A stretch of DNA of 64,000 nucleotides from Pseudarthrobacter sp. ATCC 49987 (GCF_009928425.1 NZ_JAABNS010000001.1:1178001-1242000), one strand, 5' to 3'. Counted from the stretch's first letter, positions 42,901 to 54,050 are shown. The notes: generated by a model from the sequence alone, not told the origin. Made by a program: numbers and translations.

Positions 42901-45900
42901 TTGCACCTCAAAAGCCTGACCGTCCGGGGATTCAAGTCCTTCGCTTCGGCGACGACTTTCGAATTCGAACCAGGCGTCACCGCCGTCGTGGGACCCAACG
43001 GCTCGGGCAAGTCCAATGTGGTGGACGCCCTGGCCTGGGTGATGGGTGAACAGGGCGCCAAGACCCTGCGCGGCGGTAAAATGGAGGATGTGATCTTCGC
43101 GGGCACGTCCGGGCGCCCGCCTCTGGGCCGCGCCCACGTCTCGCTCACCATTGACAACACCGACGGCGCCCTGCCGATCGAGTACAGCGAAGTCACGATT
43201 TCCCGCACCCTGTTCCGCACTGGCGGCTCGGAGTACGCCATCAACGGCGCCGGCTGCCGTCTACTGGACATCCAGGAGCTCCTCTCGGATTCCGGCCTGG
43301 GGCGGGAAATGCACGTGATCGTGGGGCAGGGGCAGCTCGACAAGGTGCTGCACGCCACCCCGGAGGACCGGCGCGGTTTCATCGAGGAAGCCGCTGGCAT
43401 CCTCAAGCACCGCCGCCGCAAGGAAAAGACCGTCCGCAAGCTCGAAGCCATGCAGGCCAACCTTGCACGCCTCAGCGACCTCACCGGCGAAATCCGGCGC
43501 CAGCTCACGCCCCTGGGCAAACAGGCCGAAGTGGCACGGCGCGCCCAGACCGTCCAGTTCGAAGTCCGGGACGCACGCTCCCGCCTCCTCGCCGACGACC
43601 TCGTCCGGCTGCAGTCGGCCCTGGCCCAGGACGTCGCGGACGAAAGTGCACTCAAAGCCCGGCGGGGCGTCGTCGGGCAGGAACTCGAGCTCGGCAGGCG
43701 GCGGCAGGCCAGCCTCGAACAGCTCGCCGCCGAAGCCACCCCCACACTCAACGCCGCCCGCGACACCTGGTACCAGCTCTCCGCCGGGCGGGAACGGCTG
43801 CGCTCCCTGGGCTCCCTCGCCGAGGAGCGGCGCCGGCTGCTTGGCGCCTCGGACGCCGTCCCGGATACCGGCCGCGACCCCGACCAGCTCGACCGGCAGG
43901 CCGCCCGCGTCCGTGCTGAACAGTCCGGGCTGGAGCGCCAGATCGTGGAGCGCCGCAGCACCCTGGACGCCGCCACCGCCGCCAAACAGGACGCCGAAAA
44001 CGCCGCCGCCGCCGAGGACAAGCGCCTCGCGTCCCTGCTCCGCGCCGCCGCGGACCGCCGCGAGGGCCTCGCCAGACTGTCCGGGCAGGTGGGCGCCGCA
44101 CGCTCCCGCGTCGAGTCCGCCCAGGCGGAACTCGGCCGGCTCCGTGAATCCCTCAAGGCAGGGGAGGAACGCCGCAGGCAGGCCCATAGCGAGTTCACCG
44201 CCCTCGAATCCCAGGTCGCCGGGGTGGAAGACGGCGAGGAAACCCTCGACGCCGAGTACGAGGACGCCAGCATGGTGCTCGACACCATCGCCGCTGAGAT
44301 CGACGCGCTGCAGGCGGCCGAACGCGAAGGCGAGCGGGAACGTGGTGCCCTCATGGCCCGCCGTGACGCCCTTCAGCTCGGACTGAACCGCAAGGACGGC
44401 TCGGATCACGTCCTTGGCTCAGGAATTCCCGGCGTGATCGGGTCCCTGGCGTCCATGATCACCGTGGAACCCGGCTTCGAGACGGCCATCGCCGCGGCCC
44501 TGGGCTCCTCCTCCGACGCCGTCGTGGTGCAGGACGGCGAAGCCGCGGCCACCGCCGTCGAGCGGTTGAAGAACGACGACGCCGGCAGGGCCGCCCTGCT
44601 GCTGGCGGGCACAGCCGCCGCCAGCACCGCCCCCGGCCAGCAGCTTCCCGCCGGCGCCCGGTGGGCGTCCGGTCTGGTCACGGCCTCAGGCACGGACGAC
44701 GCCGCCCCCCGGCTGCCCCTGTCCGCACTGCTGGCGGGCATCGCCGTCGTCGAGGGCCTGGATGACGCGGCACAACTCCTCGCTGGCCGCCCGGAACTGA
44801 CCGCCGTCGTGACCCGGGCCGGGGACGTGCTGACCGCCCTGACAGTGAACGGAGGATCCGCAACGGTGCCCTCGCTGATCGAGGTGCAGGCCGCCGTCGA
44901 CGACGCCTCTGCGCGGCTTGCCGCGGTGACCGCCGAGCTGGAACGCCAGCGTTTCGCCCTCGCCGCCGCGCAGGCCCGGCGCAGCGCGGCACAGGACCGT
45001 GCCGATGCGGCCCTGGAGCGACTCCACGATTCGGATGCCCGGCTGGCGGCCGTGGCCGAACGCCTGGGGCACCTGAACTCCGTGCTGCGCAGTGCCGTCG
45101 GCGAAAGCGAGCGGCTCGCCGCCTCCCTCGCCAGGGCCGAGGCCAACATCCGCACCGAACAGGAGTCGCTGGAGGCCGTGGCGGCACGGCTGGCCGCCGC
45201 CCAGGAAGCACCAGCGGAGGAGGAGCCCTCACCGGAACACCGGGACGCCCTCGCCCTGGCCGCGTCGCTGGCCCGCGGCGCCGAGATGGATGCCCGGCTC
45301 GCCCTGCGCAGCGCCGAGGAACAGCTCACGGCCACCCGCAACCGGGCGTCGTCGCTCGAACGCGCCGCCGCCACCGAGCGCCGCGCCCGCGAGGAAGCGG
45401 CCGAACGGGCACGCCGCCGCCGGCTCCAGGCCAAACGGGCCGCGGCCGTCTCCGCCGCCGTCGCCCGGGTGGTCGGCTTCATCGACGTGTCCGTCGAACT
45501 TGCCCGGCAGGAGCGCGACAGCGCCGAGGAACGCAAGGAACAGATGGACGTCGAGCTCGCGGCCGTGCGCAGCAGCAACGATGCCCGCGCCCGCGAACTG
45601 GCCGAACTGACCGACTCCGTGCACCGCGACGAACTGGCCCGCACCCAGCAGCGCCTCCGGATCGAAGCCCTGGAACTCAGGAGCGTTGAGGAACTGGGCC
45701 TGACCGCCGCCCAGCTGGTGGCGGATTTCGGCCCCGACCAGCCAGTCCCCGTGCCCGCAGGGGAATCGGCGGACAAATGGGCCGCCCTGCGCGCCCCGGT
45801 GGACGAGGACGGCCGTGAGATCATCGCCGGCAAGCCCTTCGTCCGCGAGGAACAGGAGAAGCGGCTCAAACGGGCCGAGCGGGACCTGTCAGCCCTGGGC

Positions 45901-46497
45901 CGGGTCAACCCGCTGGCGCTGGAGGAATTCGCCGCCCTCGAGGAGCGCCACCAGTTCCTGAGCACCCAGCTCGAAGACCTCAAATCCAGCCGGAAGGACC
46001 TGCTGGACATCATCAAGGAAGTCGACGAGCGTGTCCAAAAGGTCTTTGCCGAGGCTTTCGAGGACACCTCGGCGCAGTTCGTCCGGATCTTCGCGCGGCT
46101 CTTCCCCGGCGGCGAGGGCCGGCTGGTCCTCACCGACCCCTCGGACATGCTCACCACCGGCATCGAGGTCGAGGCGCGCCCGGCCGGCAAAAAGATCAAA
46201 CGGCTCTCACTGCTCTCCGGCGGCGAACGGTCGCTCACGGCGGTGGCCTTGCTCGTGGCGATCTTCAAGGCCAGGCCCTCACCGTTCTACGTCATGGACG
46301 AGGTCGAAGCGGCCCTGGACGACACCAACCTGGGCCGGCTCATCACTGTCTTCGAGGAGCTGCGCGAATCCAGCCAGCTCATCATCATCACCCACCAGAA
46401 ACGCACCATGGAGATCGCGGACGCCCTCTACGGCGTCACGATGCGCGGCGACGGCGTCTCCACGGTCATCAGCCAGCGGCTCGGCGCCCAGGTCTGA
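42901..46497 (+). CDS. smc: Chromosome segregation protein SMC
   Basis: ATPase of the bacterial condensin complex, which with ScpA and ScpB compacts and separates chromosomes. 1198 residues, normal for the family. The Walker A motif is VVGPNGSGKSNVVDAL (about residues 29-44), and the ABC signature LSGGERSLTAVALLVAIF and Walker B FYVMDEVEAALDD lie near the end. Long Glu/Arg/Ala-rich coiled coils flank a hinge (about residues 500-640, starting near GSGIPGVIGSLASMI). TTG 42901 is the probable start because the fold begins at once (LKSLTVRGFKSFA). ftsY follows 62 bp downstream. Confidence 0.96.
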   Translation: MHLKSLTVRGFKSFASATTFEFEPGVTAVVGPNGSGKSNVVDALAWVMGEQGAKTLRGGKMEDVIFAGTSGRPPLGRAHVSLTIDNTDGALPIEYSEVTISRTLFRTGGSEYAINGAGCRLLDIQELLSDSGLGREMHVIVGQGQLDKVLHATPEDRRGFIEEAAGILKHRRRKEKTVRKLEAMQANLARLSDLTGEIRRQLTPLGKQAEVARRAQTVQFEVRDARSRLLADDLVRLQSALAQDVADESALKARRGVVGQELELGRRRQASLEQLAAEATPTLNAARDTWYQLSAGRERLRSLGSLAEERRRLLGASDAVPDTGRDPDQLDRQAARVRAEQSGLERQIVERRSTLDAATAAKQDAENAAAAEDKRLASLLRAAADRREGLARLSGQVGAARSRVESAQAELGRLRESLKAGEERRRQAHSEFTALESQVAGVEDGEETLDAEYEDASMVLDTIAAEIDALQAAEREGERERGALMARRDALQLGLNRKDGSDHVLGSGIPGVIGSLASMITVEPGFETAIAAALGSSSDAVVVQDGEAAATAVERLKNDDAGRAALLLAGTAAASTAPGQQLPAGARWASGLVTASGTDDAAPRLPLSALLAGIAVVEGLDDAAQLLAGRPELTAVVTRAGDVLTALTVNGGSATVPSLIEVQAAVDDASARLAAVTAELERQRFALAAAQARRSAAQDRADAALERLHDSDARLAAVAERLGHLNSVLRSAVGESERLAASLARAEANIRTEQESLEAVAARLAAAQEAPAEEEPSPEHRDALALAASLARGAEMDARLALRSAEEQLTATRNRASSLERAAATERRAREEAAERARRRRLQAKRAAAVSAAVARVVGFIDVSVELARQERDSAEERKEQMDVELAAVRSSNDARARELAELTDSVHRDELARTQQRLRIEALELRSVEELGLTAAQLVADFGPDQPVPVPAGESADKWAALRAPVDEDGREIIAGKPFVREEQEKRLKRAERDLSALGRVNPLALEEFAALEERHQFLSTQLEDLKSSRKDLLDIIKEVDERVQKVFAEAFEDTSAQFVRIFARLFPGGEGRLVLTDPSDMLTTGIEVEARPAGKKIKRLSLLSGGERSLTAVALLVAIFKARPSPFYVMDEVEAALDDTNLGRLITVFEELRESSQLIIITHQKRTMEIADALYGVTMRGDGVSTVISQRLGAQV

Positions 46498-46559
46498 GGC
46501 GCGCCCGCCCGCGTTTCCAGGCCCCGCGGCCGCTTTCCGGTTTGTGAGAAGCTAGGGGA

Positions 46560-47783
<1,224 letters not shown>

Positions 47784-47810
47784 GGGCGTGCCTCCCACAG
47801 AGGCAGCCCT

Positions 47811-47857
47811 CTGGCCCGCGGATGCCGTCGCTGACAACGACAGCCGCCGCGGGCCAG
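47811..47857. terminator. Bidirectional terminator between ftsY and MFS gene
   Basis: Perfect 11-bp stem CTGGCCCGCGG/CCGCGGGCCAG (47811-47821/47847-47857), with a loop that contains a smaller GTCG/CGAC pairing. It lies between convergent genes. Confidence 0.65.
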
Positions 47858-47879
47858 TGGCGTTTAAGCGGGGCAGGAG

Positions 47880-49127
47880 TCAGACGCTGCGCGTAGCCGG
47901 CCGCTGGAACGTTTCCCGGGCCAGCAGCCAGCCCGCGGCGGCCGCGACCAGGACGCCGCCGGTGACGCCGAAGGCCCAGCCGTAGCCCAGCCGGTCGGCG
48001 AGGAGTCCGGCGAGGACCGGTCCGATGATCGCGCCGCTGTCTGCCGTCATCTGGAAGATCGCGAGCACCCGGCCGCCCGAGCGCTCGTTGCCAATCACGT
48101 CGGCCATGGCAGCCTGCTGGGCGGGGCCGAGCAGTCCTGACCCGATGCCGGCCACGGCGGTCGCCGCGAGGAACCAGGGCAGCTCGTGGGTTAAGCCGAT
48201 GGCTGCCGTGGCGGTTCCGGTGACCAGCAGCCCCGAAATCATCATGGGTTTCCGGCCCAGGCTGTCGGCGAGTTTGCCGGAGAACGTCAGCGCCACCGCG
48301 TTGGCCGCGGCGAACATGGCCAGGGCCCAGCCCGCCGATTCCGGGCCAGCGTTCAGCGCGGCGACCGCGAAGAGAGGCACCGTGGCCATCCGCACGCCGA
48401 ACGTCGCCCAGCCGTTCGCGAAGCTGGAGAACAGCCCCGCCCGGTACGCGCTGTCCCGAAGCGCCGCACGCAACTCCATCGCCGGCGCCGTGGACCCGTC
48501 CGGGCGGGAGGCGGCCGGCACATGGCTCAGCTGGGTCTGCACCACCAGGGCCGCCAGGACCAGGGCGGCCGCGTAGACGAGGAACGGCACCCGCAACCCG
48601 AAGCCGGCCAGCAGGCCGCCCACGACCGGCCCGCACACATTGCCGATCAGGAACGCCGACGCATACGCCCCGGAGACCCGGCCGCGGCTCTCGGGCGGCG
48701 CCAGCCGGACCACGAGGGCCATCGATGCGACCGTGAACATCACCGAGCCGGCACCGCCGAGGCCCCGGAAGATGAGCAGCTGCCAGTAGTCCTGCGCGAA
48801 GGCGCACGCCGCCGTCGACGCCGCAACAATGAGCAGTCCGGCCACGTAGACCGGCCGTTCCCCGAGCCGCACAATCAGCGCGCCGCCCGCGGGGGCGAAC
48901 ACCAGCCGCATAAACGCGAAGATGCTCACGATCACGGCGGCCGCCGTCGCACCGACGTCGAACGTGGTGGCGAACTGGGGGAGGACCGGGGCCACCAGAC
49001 CAAAGCCGAGGGCGATCAGGAAGGCAGCTACCAGCATCACCTTGATGTCCCTGGGCAGCACCGCCCTGCCGCTGGTCCGGGTGCCTGCCTGGGCCGGGGA
49101 TCCCGCGGGGCGGGGGGACTCACTCAT
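47880..49127 (-). CDS. MFS transporter (drug-efflux-like)
   Basis: Membrane transporter of about 415 residues with 12 predicted helices. The first is VMLVAAFLIALGFGLVAPVLPQF. The loop 2-3 signature is GGALIVRLGERPVYVAGLL, followed by FRGLGGAGSVMFTV, and the mid-protein equivalent is SGKLADSLGRKPMMISGLL, which points to the 12-helix DHA1 drug/proton antiporter type. The substrate is unknown. ATG 49127 is preferred; AGGAAG lies about 8-11 nt upstream. The frame is open further 5' without a supporting ribosome site. It is divergent from amtB. Confidence 0.85.
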   Translation of the reverse strand: MSESPRPAGSPAQAGTRTSGRAVLPRDIKVMLVAAFLIALGFGLVAPVLPQFATTFDVGATAAAVIVSIFAFMRLVFAPAGGALIVRLGERPVYVAGLLIVAASTAACAFAQDYWQLLIFRGLGGAGSVMFTVASMALVVRLAPPESRGRVSGAYASAFLIGNVCGPVVGGLLAGFGLRVPFLVYAAALVLAALVVQTQLSHVPAASRPDGSTAPAMELRAALRDSAYRAGLFSSFANGWATFGVRMATVPLFAVAALNAGPESAGWALAMFAAANAVALTFSGKLADSLGRKPMMISGLLVTGTATAAIGLTHELPWFLAATAVAGIGSGLLGPAQQAAMADVIGNERSGGRVLAIFQMTADSGAIIGPVLAGLLADRLGYGWAFGVTGGVLVAAAAGWLLARETFQRPATRSV

Positions 49128-49179
49128 GGTGAAGGCTTCCTGGTCTTGTGGGCGCGTGGGAGGGGATGTTGGAACGCGT

Positions 49180-49195
49180 GAAACATAACCGTAAC
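49180..49195. promoter_or_regulatory. Candidate GlnR-type nitrogen box
   Basis: GAAAC (49180-49184), 6 nt, GTAAC (49191-49195) matches the spacing and half-sites known for actinobacterial GlnR. It lies 180 bp before amtB, in the 247-bp divergent gap. Confidence 0.4.
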
Positions 49196-49374
49196 AAGAA
49201 GGATTTGCACCATTTACTTCCAAGAGGTTCTTGTAACCCCCCGGCAATCTAAATCCTCCGCCGGCGAAACACGCCCCCGACAAAATCTTCTTAGAACGCA
49301 AACCGCGTTGAGGCACGCGGAGAACTCCGCAACAACAACTTCTCGATCGCATCCAAGCAAGGAGGACGTGCACC

Positions 49375-50739
49375 ATGGAACTTACCGCAGGTCACGTATG
49401 GCTGATGGTGGCAGCAGCACTTGTGCTGTTCATGACACCAGGACTCGCATTTTTCTACGGCGGCATGACGCGCGCCAAGGCTGCACTGAACATGATGATG
49501 ATGAGCTTCATCTCCATCGGCATGGTCGGTGTGGTCTGGGTGCTCTGGGGCGCCTCGATGAGCTCCGGTGAGGGCTTCCTGCAGATGGTGGGAAACCCGT
49601 TCGCCACCTTCGGGCTCGAGGGCATCAACACCCCTGACGGACTCATCAAGGTCGGCTACGCAGCCACCTTCGCCATCATCACCGTTGCCCTGATCAGCGG
49701 CGCGATCGCTGACCGCGCCAAGTTCGGCGCCTGGTCCGTGTTCGTCCCGGTCTGGGTCACCCTGGTGTACTGCCCCCTGGCCTACATGGTCTGGGGCGGC
49801 GGGCTCTTCGGTCCGGAAGGCGCCATCGGCCAGGCCCTCGGCCCGGCGATTGACTTCGCCGGCGGCACGGTCGTCCACATCAACGCCGGTGTTGCGGCGC
49901 TGATCCTCGTGCTGATCATCGGCAACCGCAAGGGCTTCGGCAAGGACCCCAACCACCGCCCGCACAACATCCCGTTCGTGATGCTCGGTGCCGCAATCCT
50001 GTGGTTCGGCTGGTTCGGCTTCAACGGCGGCGCAGCAACAACCGCGGAACAGGGCGGCCTGATCTGGGTCAACACCCTGGCAGCCCCGGCCGCGGCAATG
50101 CTCGGCTGGCTCGTCACGGAGCGCATCCGCGACGGCCACCCGACCTCCCTTGGTGCCGCATCCGGTGTGGTTGCCGGCCTCGTCGCCATCACCCCGGCCT
50201 GCGCCAACGTCAGCCCGGTCGGCGCGCTGTGCCTCGGCCTCGTCGCCGGTGTGGCCTCCGCGCTCGCCGTCGGCCTCAAGTTCCGCTGGGGCTTTGACGA
50301 TTCGCTCGACGTCGTGGGTGTCCACCTCGTCTCGGGCATCATCGGCACCGTGGCACTGGGCTTCATCGCCCTCCCGGTCGAGGGTGTCGGCGGCGGCCTC
50401 TTCTACGGCGGCGGTTTCACCCAGCTCTGGGCCCAGCTCGCCGTAGCCGGCATCGCCATCGCCTACTCCGCGGTGCTGACCTCGATCATCGCTTTCGCGA
50501 TCCACAAGACCATGGGCTTCCGGGTTTCCCCGGAGCAGGAAGTGGTGGGCGTGGACCTCAGCCTGCACGCCGAAACCGCCTACGAATTCGGAGTCGGCGG
50601 CCACGGCGGAAGCTTCACCCCGCTGCACGAACTCATCACCGGCAAGGCCCAGGCCGCAGCGGCCCCGGCCGCGACGGTGGACCCGACGTCCAACGGCAAG
50701 AAGACCGCAGCAGCAGGTAAGGAAAGTGTGGAGGCATGA
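49375..50739 (+). CDS. amtB: Ammonium transporter Amt
   Basis: Integral membrane ammonium channel of 454 residues with about 11 hydrophobic segments. Family marks are MTPGLAFFYGGMTRAKAALN (about residues 20-39), FAGGTVVHINAGVAALIL (with one of the pore His residues), LGAAILWFGWFGFNGG and VVGVHLVSGIIGTVALGF with the second pore His. The C-terminal cytoplasmic tail is Ala-rich and contains GVDLSLHAETAYEFG. AAGGAGG lies upstream of the ATG. The stop overlaps the glnB start, the conserved amtB-glnK arrangement. Confidence 0.96.
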   Translation: MELTAGHVWLMVAAALVLFMTPGLAFFYGGMTRAKAALNMMMMSFISIGMVGVVWVLWGASMSSGEGFLQMVGNPFATFGLEGINTPDGLIKVGYAATFAIITVALISGAIADRAKFGAWSVFVPVWVTLVYCPLAYMVWGGGLFGPEGAIGQALGPAIDFAGGTVVHINAGVAALILVLIIGNRKGFGKDPNHRPHNIPFVMLGAAILWFGWFGFNGGAATTAEQGGLIWVNTLAAPAAAMLGWLVTERIRDGHPTSLGAASGVVAGLVAITPACANVSPVGALCLGLVAGVASALAVGLKFRWGFDDSLDVVGVHLVSGIIGTVALGFIALPVEGVGGGLFYGGGFTQLWAQLAVAGIAIAYSAVLTSIIAFAIHKTMGFRVSPEQEVVGVDLSLHAETAYEFGVGGHGGSFTPLHELITGKAQAAAAPAATVDPTSNGKKTAAAGKESVEA

Positions 50740-51074
50740 AACTGATCACAGCAATTGTCCGGCCGGAAAAGCTCGACACTATCCGCGAAGGGCTTGAAGC
50801 CTACGGCGTGCAGGGCCTCACGGTCAGCGCGGCCAGCGGCTACGGCCGGCAGCGGGGCTACACCGAGGTGTACCGCGGCGCCGAGTACAACGTGGACCTG
50901 CTCCCCAAGATCCGGGTAGAAGTCCTGGCCACCGACGAACAGGCGGATGACATCCTGGATGTCATCATCGCCAGCTCTAACACCGGCCGGGCCGGTGACG
51001 GCAAGGTCTGGACGATGGATGTGTTCGAAGCAGTGCGGGTCCGCACCGGAGAACGCGGATCGGCCGCCATCTAA
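50736..51074 (+). CDS. glnB: Nitrogen regulatory protein P-II
   Basis: Trimeric signal protein of 112 residues that reports nitrogen status and gates AmtB. The T-loop GYTEVYRGAEYNVDLLPK carries Tyr51, the residue modified in the family (adenylylated in some actinobacteria, uridylylated in others). The C-terminal signature is TGRAGDGKVWTMDVFEAVRV. The ATG overlaps the amtB stop, so the pair is coupled. The gene is often named glnK when linked to amtB. The glnD gene that often follows in actinobacteria is not present here; a terminator follows instead. Confidence 0.96.
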   Translation: MKLITAIVRPEKLDTIREGLEAYGVQGLTVSAASGYGRQRGYTEVYRGAEYNVDLLPKIRVEVLATDEQADDILDVIIASSNTGRAGDGKVWTMDVFEAVRVRTGERGSAAI

Positions 51075-51093
51075 CATTTCGAAACTGCAGACA

Positions 51094-51138
51094 AGCCCCG
51101 ATTGCCGTGGACTTCAAAAGTCCACGGCAATCGGGGCT
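51094..51138 (+). terminator. Strong terminator after glnB
   Basis: Perfect 21-bp stem (51094-51114/51118-51138) with a 3-nt loop, then TT and CGCG. It is one of the longest perfect hairpins in the window. Confidence 0.88.
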
Positions 51139-51259
51139 TTCGCGTATTCCGGCACGTCAAATCCGCTGACGCACGGGCCGGATTGCCGTAGGCTGGCGGC
51201 ACTGAGCGGAGCCTGTACGCACGGGCATACCCCAGCTGGCGCCGTCGTTGGAGGAAAAG

Positions 51260-52462
51260 ATGGAAGCTACCCGCCCCCGCTACACCTCATTGGACGGACT
51301 GCGCGGTGTCGCTGCCGCAGCTGTCGTCGTCTGCCACGTCGTTATCGCGGACGGGAGGGCCGGTGCCATCTACGAGCTGGAGAACACCGGCCAACTGACC
51401 CTCTTCGAGCAAATCATGCACTATTCCCCGGCAAGGATTCTCTGGGCCGGATCCGAAGCAGTTGTGGTTTTCTACGTACTTAGCGGATTCGTGCTGGCGC
51501 TGCCATTCGCCCGCAATCACGGCCAGCCGTGGCGGTACTTCTACCCGAGGCGTCTCTTGCGCCTCTATTTGCCGGCTATCGCCAGCCTTGTATTCGCGTA
51601 TCTGACCACACTGGCGGTCACCCGTTCGGTGCTGCCGGACGCCGGCCTGTGGCTTAATGAACACGCTGAGAAACCCAACGGTCTCCTGCAGGTCCTGCTG
51701 GGATCCTCACTGATGGCAGGCTGGGGTGGGCTGAATACTTCCCTGTGGTCATTGCGGTGGGAAGTGATCTTCTCGCTGTTGCTGCCGCTGTTCCTGCTTT
51801 TCGCCGTAAGGTTCAAGCGCCTCCTGTGGCTCAAAGTAGCCAGCGTCATCGCGTTCTGTATCTTGTGGCGGCTCGCGGGCGTCTTCTATCCCGACCTCGT
51901 GTATATTTCCGTGTTTGCCCTGGGTGTGCTGATGGCCTACAACACGGACCTTCTCCGGGACTGGGCGCAACGTGTTCCGGCCTGGGGATGGATCCCGGCG
52001 CTTGTGGTTTCGGCGGTTCTGATCACCAATTCCTGGCTGATTGCCGGAATTGATCCGAACTCTCCTCTGCGCGCTGGCTGGATCGGACCTGCAGCGGCTG
52101 GCGCTGTAATACTCGTGTTTGTCGTTGCCCATTGGGCACCGGCCGTCCGTCTCTTATCCTCCACCGCTGTCCGCTGGCTTGGAACGATTTCTTTCAGCCT
52201 GTACCTCACGCAGGAACCGGTCGTTGTCGCACTGGGGTTCCTCACCCATGGGCAGTCACCTCTTTGGCTTCAGCTACCGCTGGTTGCCGTGGTCTCACTC
52301 CTGATCGGCTGGCTGTTCTACCTGGGAGTGGAGAGGCCCTCGCATCGGGTAGCACGCAGATTCGGGCTCGCCCGGCAGCAGCGGGAAGAAGCGGACCTGG
52401 CGAGGAAGTCAACGCCGGCAACCGTCCAGCAGACACAGGGCGACCTGACCGGCACGTCCTGA
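51260..52462 (+). CDS. Acyltransferase 3 family membrane protein (OafA/YrhL-like)
   Basis: Integral membrane protein of about 400 residues. The N-terminal TSLDGLRGVAAAAVVVCHVV holds the family motif with the conserved His, and RLLRLYLPAI lies near residue 100. About ten hydrophobic segments follow, with a final SFSLYLTQEPVVVALGF and a basic tail. These enzymes transfer acetyl or other acyl groups to sugars on lipids, polysaccharides or antibiotics. ATG 51260 has GGAGG 5 nt before it. The gene looks less GC-rich than its neighbours by eye and stands alone between a terminator and a convergent gene, which suggests acquisition by transfer. Confidence 0.88.
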   Translation: MEATRPRYTSLDGLRGVAAAAVVVCHVVIADGRAGAIYELENTGQLTLFEQIMHYSPARILWAGSEAVVVFYVLSGFVLALPFARNHGQPWRYFYPRRLLRLYLPAIASLVFAYLTTLAVTRSVLPDAGLWLNEHAEKPNGLLQVLLGSSLMAGWGGLNTSLWSLRWEVIFSLLLPLFLLFAVRFKRLLWLKVASVIAFCILWRLAGVFYPDLVYISVFALGVLMAYNTDLLRDWAQRVPAWGWIPALVVSAVLITNSWLIAGIDPNSPLRAGWIGPAAAGAVILVFVVAHWAPAVRLLSSTAVRWLGTISFSLYLTQEPVVVALGFLTHGQSPLWLQLPLVAVVSLLIGWLFYLGVERPSHRVARRFGLARQQREEADLARKSTPATVQQTQGDLTGTS

Positions 52463-52509
52463 CGCCAGCGTCCAGGCGCAACTTTGACGCCCGCCCCTGC
52501 CCCGGAAAT

Positions 52510-53886
52510 TCAGGCGGGCCAGCCCTCCGGCCCGGCGCTCCCGGCGGCGTACTCCTCCAGCGGTGCGCTGTCCCTGGCCCAGGCCCTGAGGACAGGCTCC
52601 AGGATCCGCCAGCAGTCTTCGGCGGTATCGGCGCGGACGGAGAGCAGGGGATCGCCGGTCAGGACACCCTCGAGGACTTCCCCGTACGGCAGCAGCTCGG
52701 AGGCGCTGAGCTCAGCCTCCAGGGTGGCACGGTCCAGGCTGAGGACGTCGCCGGGGCCGTTCACGTCGACGTCGAACTGCAGTGTGTCCGGGCCGAAGCC
52801 GATCCTCAGCTGGTTGGGGGAGTCCACCCCGGTGAAGCCTCTGGGCAGGTGCGGCACCGGCCGGAAGGTCACCACGGCCTCCTTGCGTTTGATGCCCAGG
52901 GCCTTGCCGGAGCGCAGGATGAACGGGACGCCCTGCCACCGCCAGTTGTCGATCGCCACTTCCACCTCGGCGAGCGTCTCCGTGCCCCGGTGCGCGTCGA
53001 CGCCCTCTTCCTTGGCATAGTCCGGGACCGTCCGGCCGCCCACCGACCCCGCGGTGTAGCGGGCGCGGCGTGTGTTCTTTGCATAGGGTGCCTTGATGCT
53101 GCTGGCCCGCAGCACCGTGGCCACGGCGTCGCGGAGGTCCCGCTCATCCACTGAGGCCGGCGGCTCGATCGCCATCAGGGCCATGATCTGCAACAGGTGG
53201 CTCTGGATCATGTCGCGGAGGGCGCCGGCGCCGTCGTAATAGCGGGCGCGCCCCTCCAGCGCGAGGTCCTCGTCGAAGACAATCTCGACCTTTTCGATGT
53301 GCCCGCGGTTCCACACCGGCTCCAGGAAGGTGTTGGCGAAACGAAGTCCCAGGATGTTCAGCACCGTTGCCTTGCCCAGGAAGTGGTCCACCCGGTGGAT
53401 GTGGTCCTCCGGCACCAGGGCGGCCAGGGTCTGGTTGAGGTGCCGGGCGGACACCTCGCTGGAACCGAACGGCTTCTCCATGACCAGCCGGGTCCCGGCG
53501 GGCACCTCCCCGGGAGCCAGCGCCTCGCAGGCCAGCTGGCTGACGCGCGGCGGCAGGGCGAAGTAGACGGCCACGGGCCCCTCCAGCCGGGCCAGCAGAC
53601 CGGCCAGTTGCCCGTCGGCCGTGACGTCGAGCTGATGGTAGCTGGTGGTTTCGCGGACCCGCTTCAGCTCCCGCCGCCCATAGGCCTCGGTCTGGGAATT
53701 GGCGTCGGCAAAGGACTCCTCGATGCGCTCGAGCCACTGCTCCGGGGTCCAGGCATCCGAACCGGCGCCGACCAGTGTCAGCCCGTCGGCGCGTCCCCGG
53801 GACACGAGCCGGGCAAGGCCCGGCAAGAGCAGCCTGCCGGTGAGGTCGCCCGAGGCGCCGAGGATGAGCAGGGTTTTTACTGTCAT
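52510..53886 (-). CDS. zwf: Glucose-6-phosphate dehydrogenase family protein
   Basis: Cytoplasmic NAD(P)-dependent dehydrogenase of about 458 residues. The N-terminal cofactor motif is LLILGASGDLTGRLLLPGL. The catalytic region reads RVDHFLGK (about residues 167-174), with the His-Lys of the family in place of the usual RIDHYLGK, and EKPFG and MIQSHLLQIMAL are further family blocks. It would oxidise glucose-6-phosphate in the pentose phosphate pathway. Actinobacteria often carry another copy next to opcA and tkt; this orphan may be a second isoenzyme. ATG 53886 follows AGGTGA; GTG 53898 is an alternative start. Confidence 0.88.
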   Translation of the reverse strand: MTVKTLLILGASGDLTGRLLLPGLARLVSRGRADGLTLVGAGSDAWTPEQWLERIEESFADANSQTEAYGRRELKRVRETTSYHQLDVTADGQLAGLLARLEGPVAVYFALPPRVSQLACEALAPGEVPAGTRLVMEKPFGSSEVSARHLNQTLAALVPEDHIHRVDHFLGKATVLNILGLRFANTFLEPVWNRGHIEKVEIVFDEDLALEGRARYYDGAGALRDMIQSHLLQIMALMAIEPPASVDERDLRDAVATVLRASSIKAPYAKNTRRARYTAGSVGGRTVPDYAKEEGVDAHRGTETLAEVEVAIDNWRWQGVPFILRSGKALGIKRKEAVVTFRPVPHLPRGFTGVDSPNQLRIGFGPDTLQFDVDVNGPGDVLSLDRATLEAELSASELLPYGEVLEGVLTGDPLLSVRADTAEDCWRILEPVLRAWARDSAPLEEYAAGSAGPEGWPA

Positions 53887-54050
53887 TTGGCTGGTCACCT
53901 AAGCCAGCATGCCATCTTGAAGGCGCGTCTTGGTACCCTAGATAGTCGAGTCCCGTTGTCGAGGCGGTTCGTTCAGGCGAACATCAGTCGCGACGCTGGC
54001 GTGCCGGACCGGCCGCCAACTGTAGATCCACTGAAAGAAGTGCACGGCGC

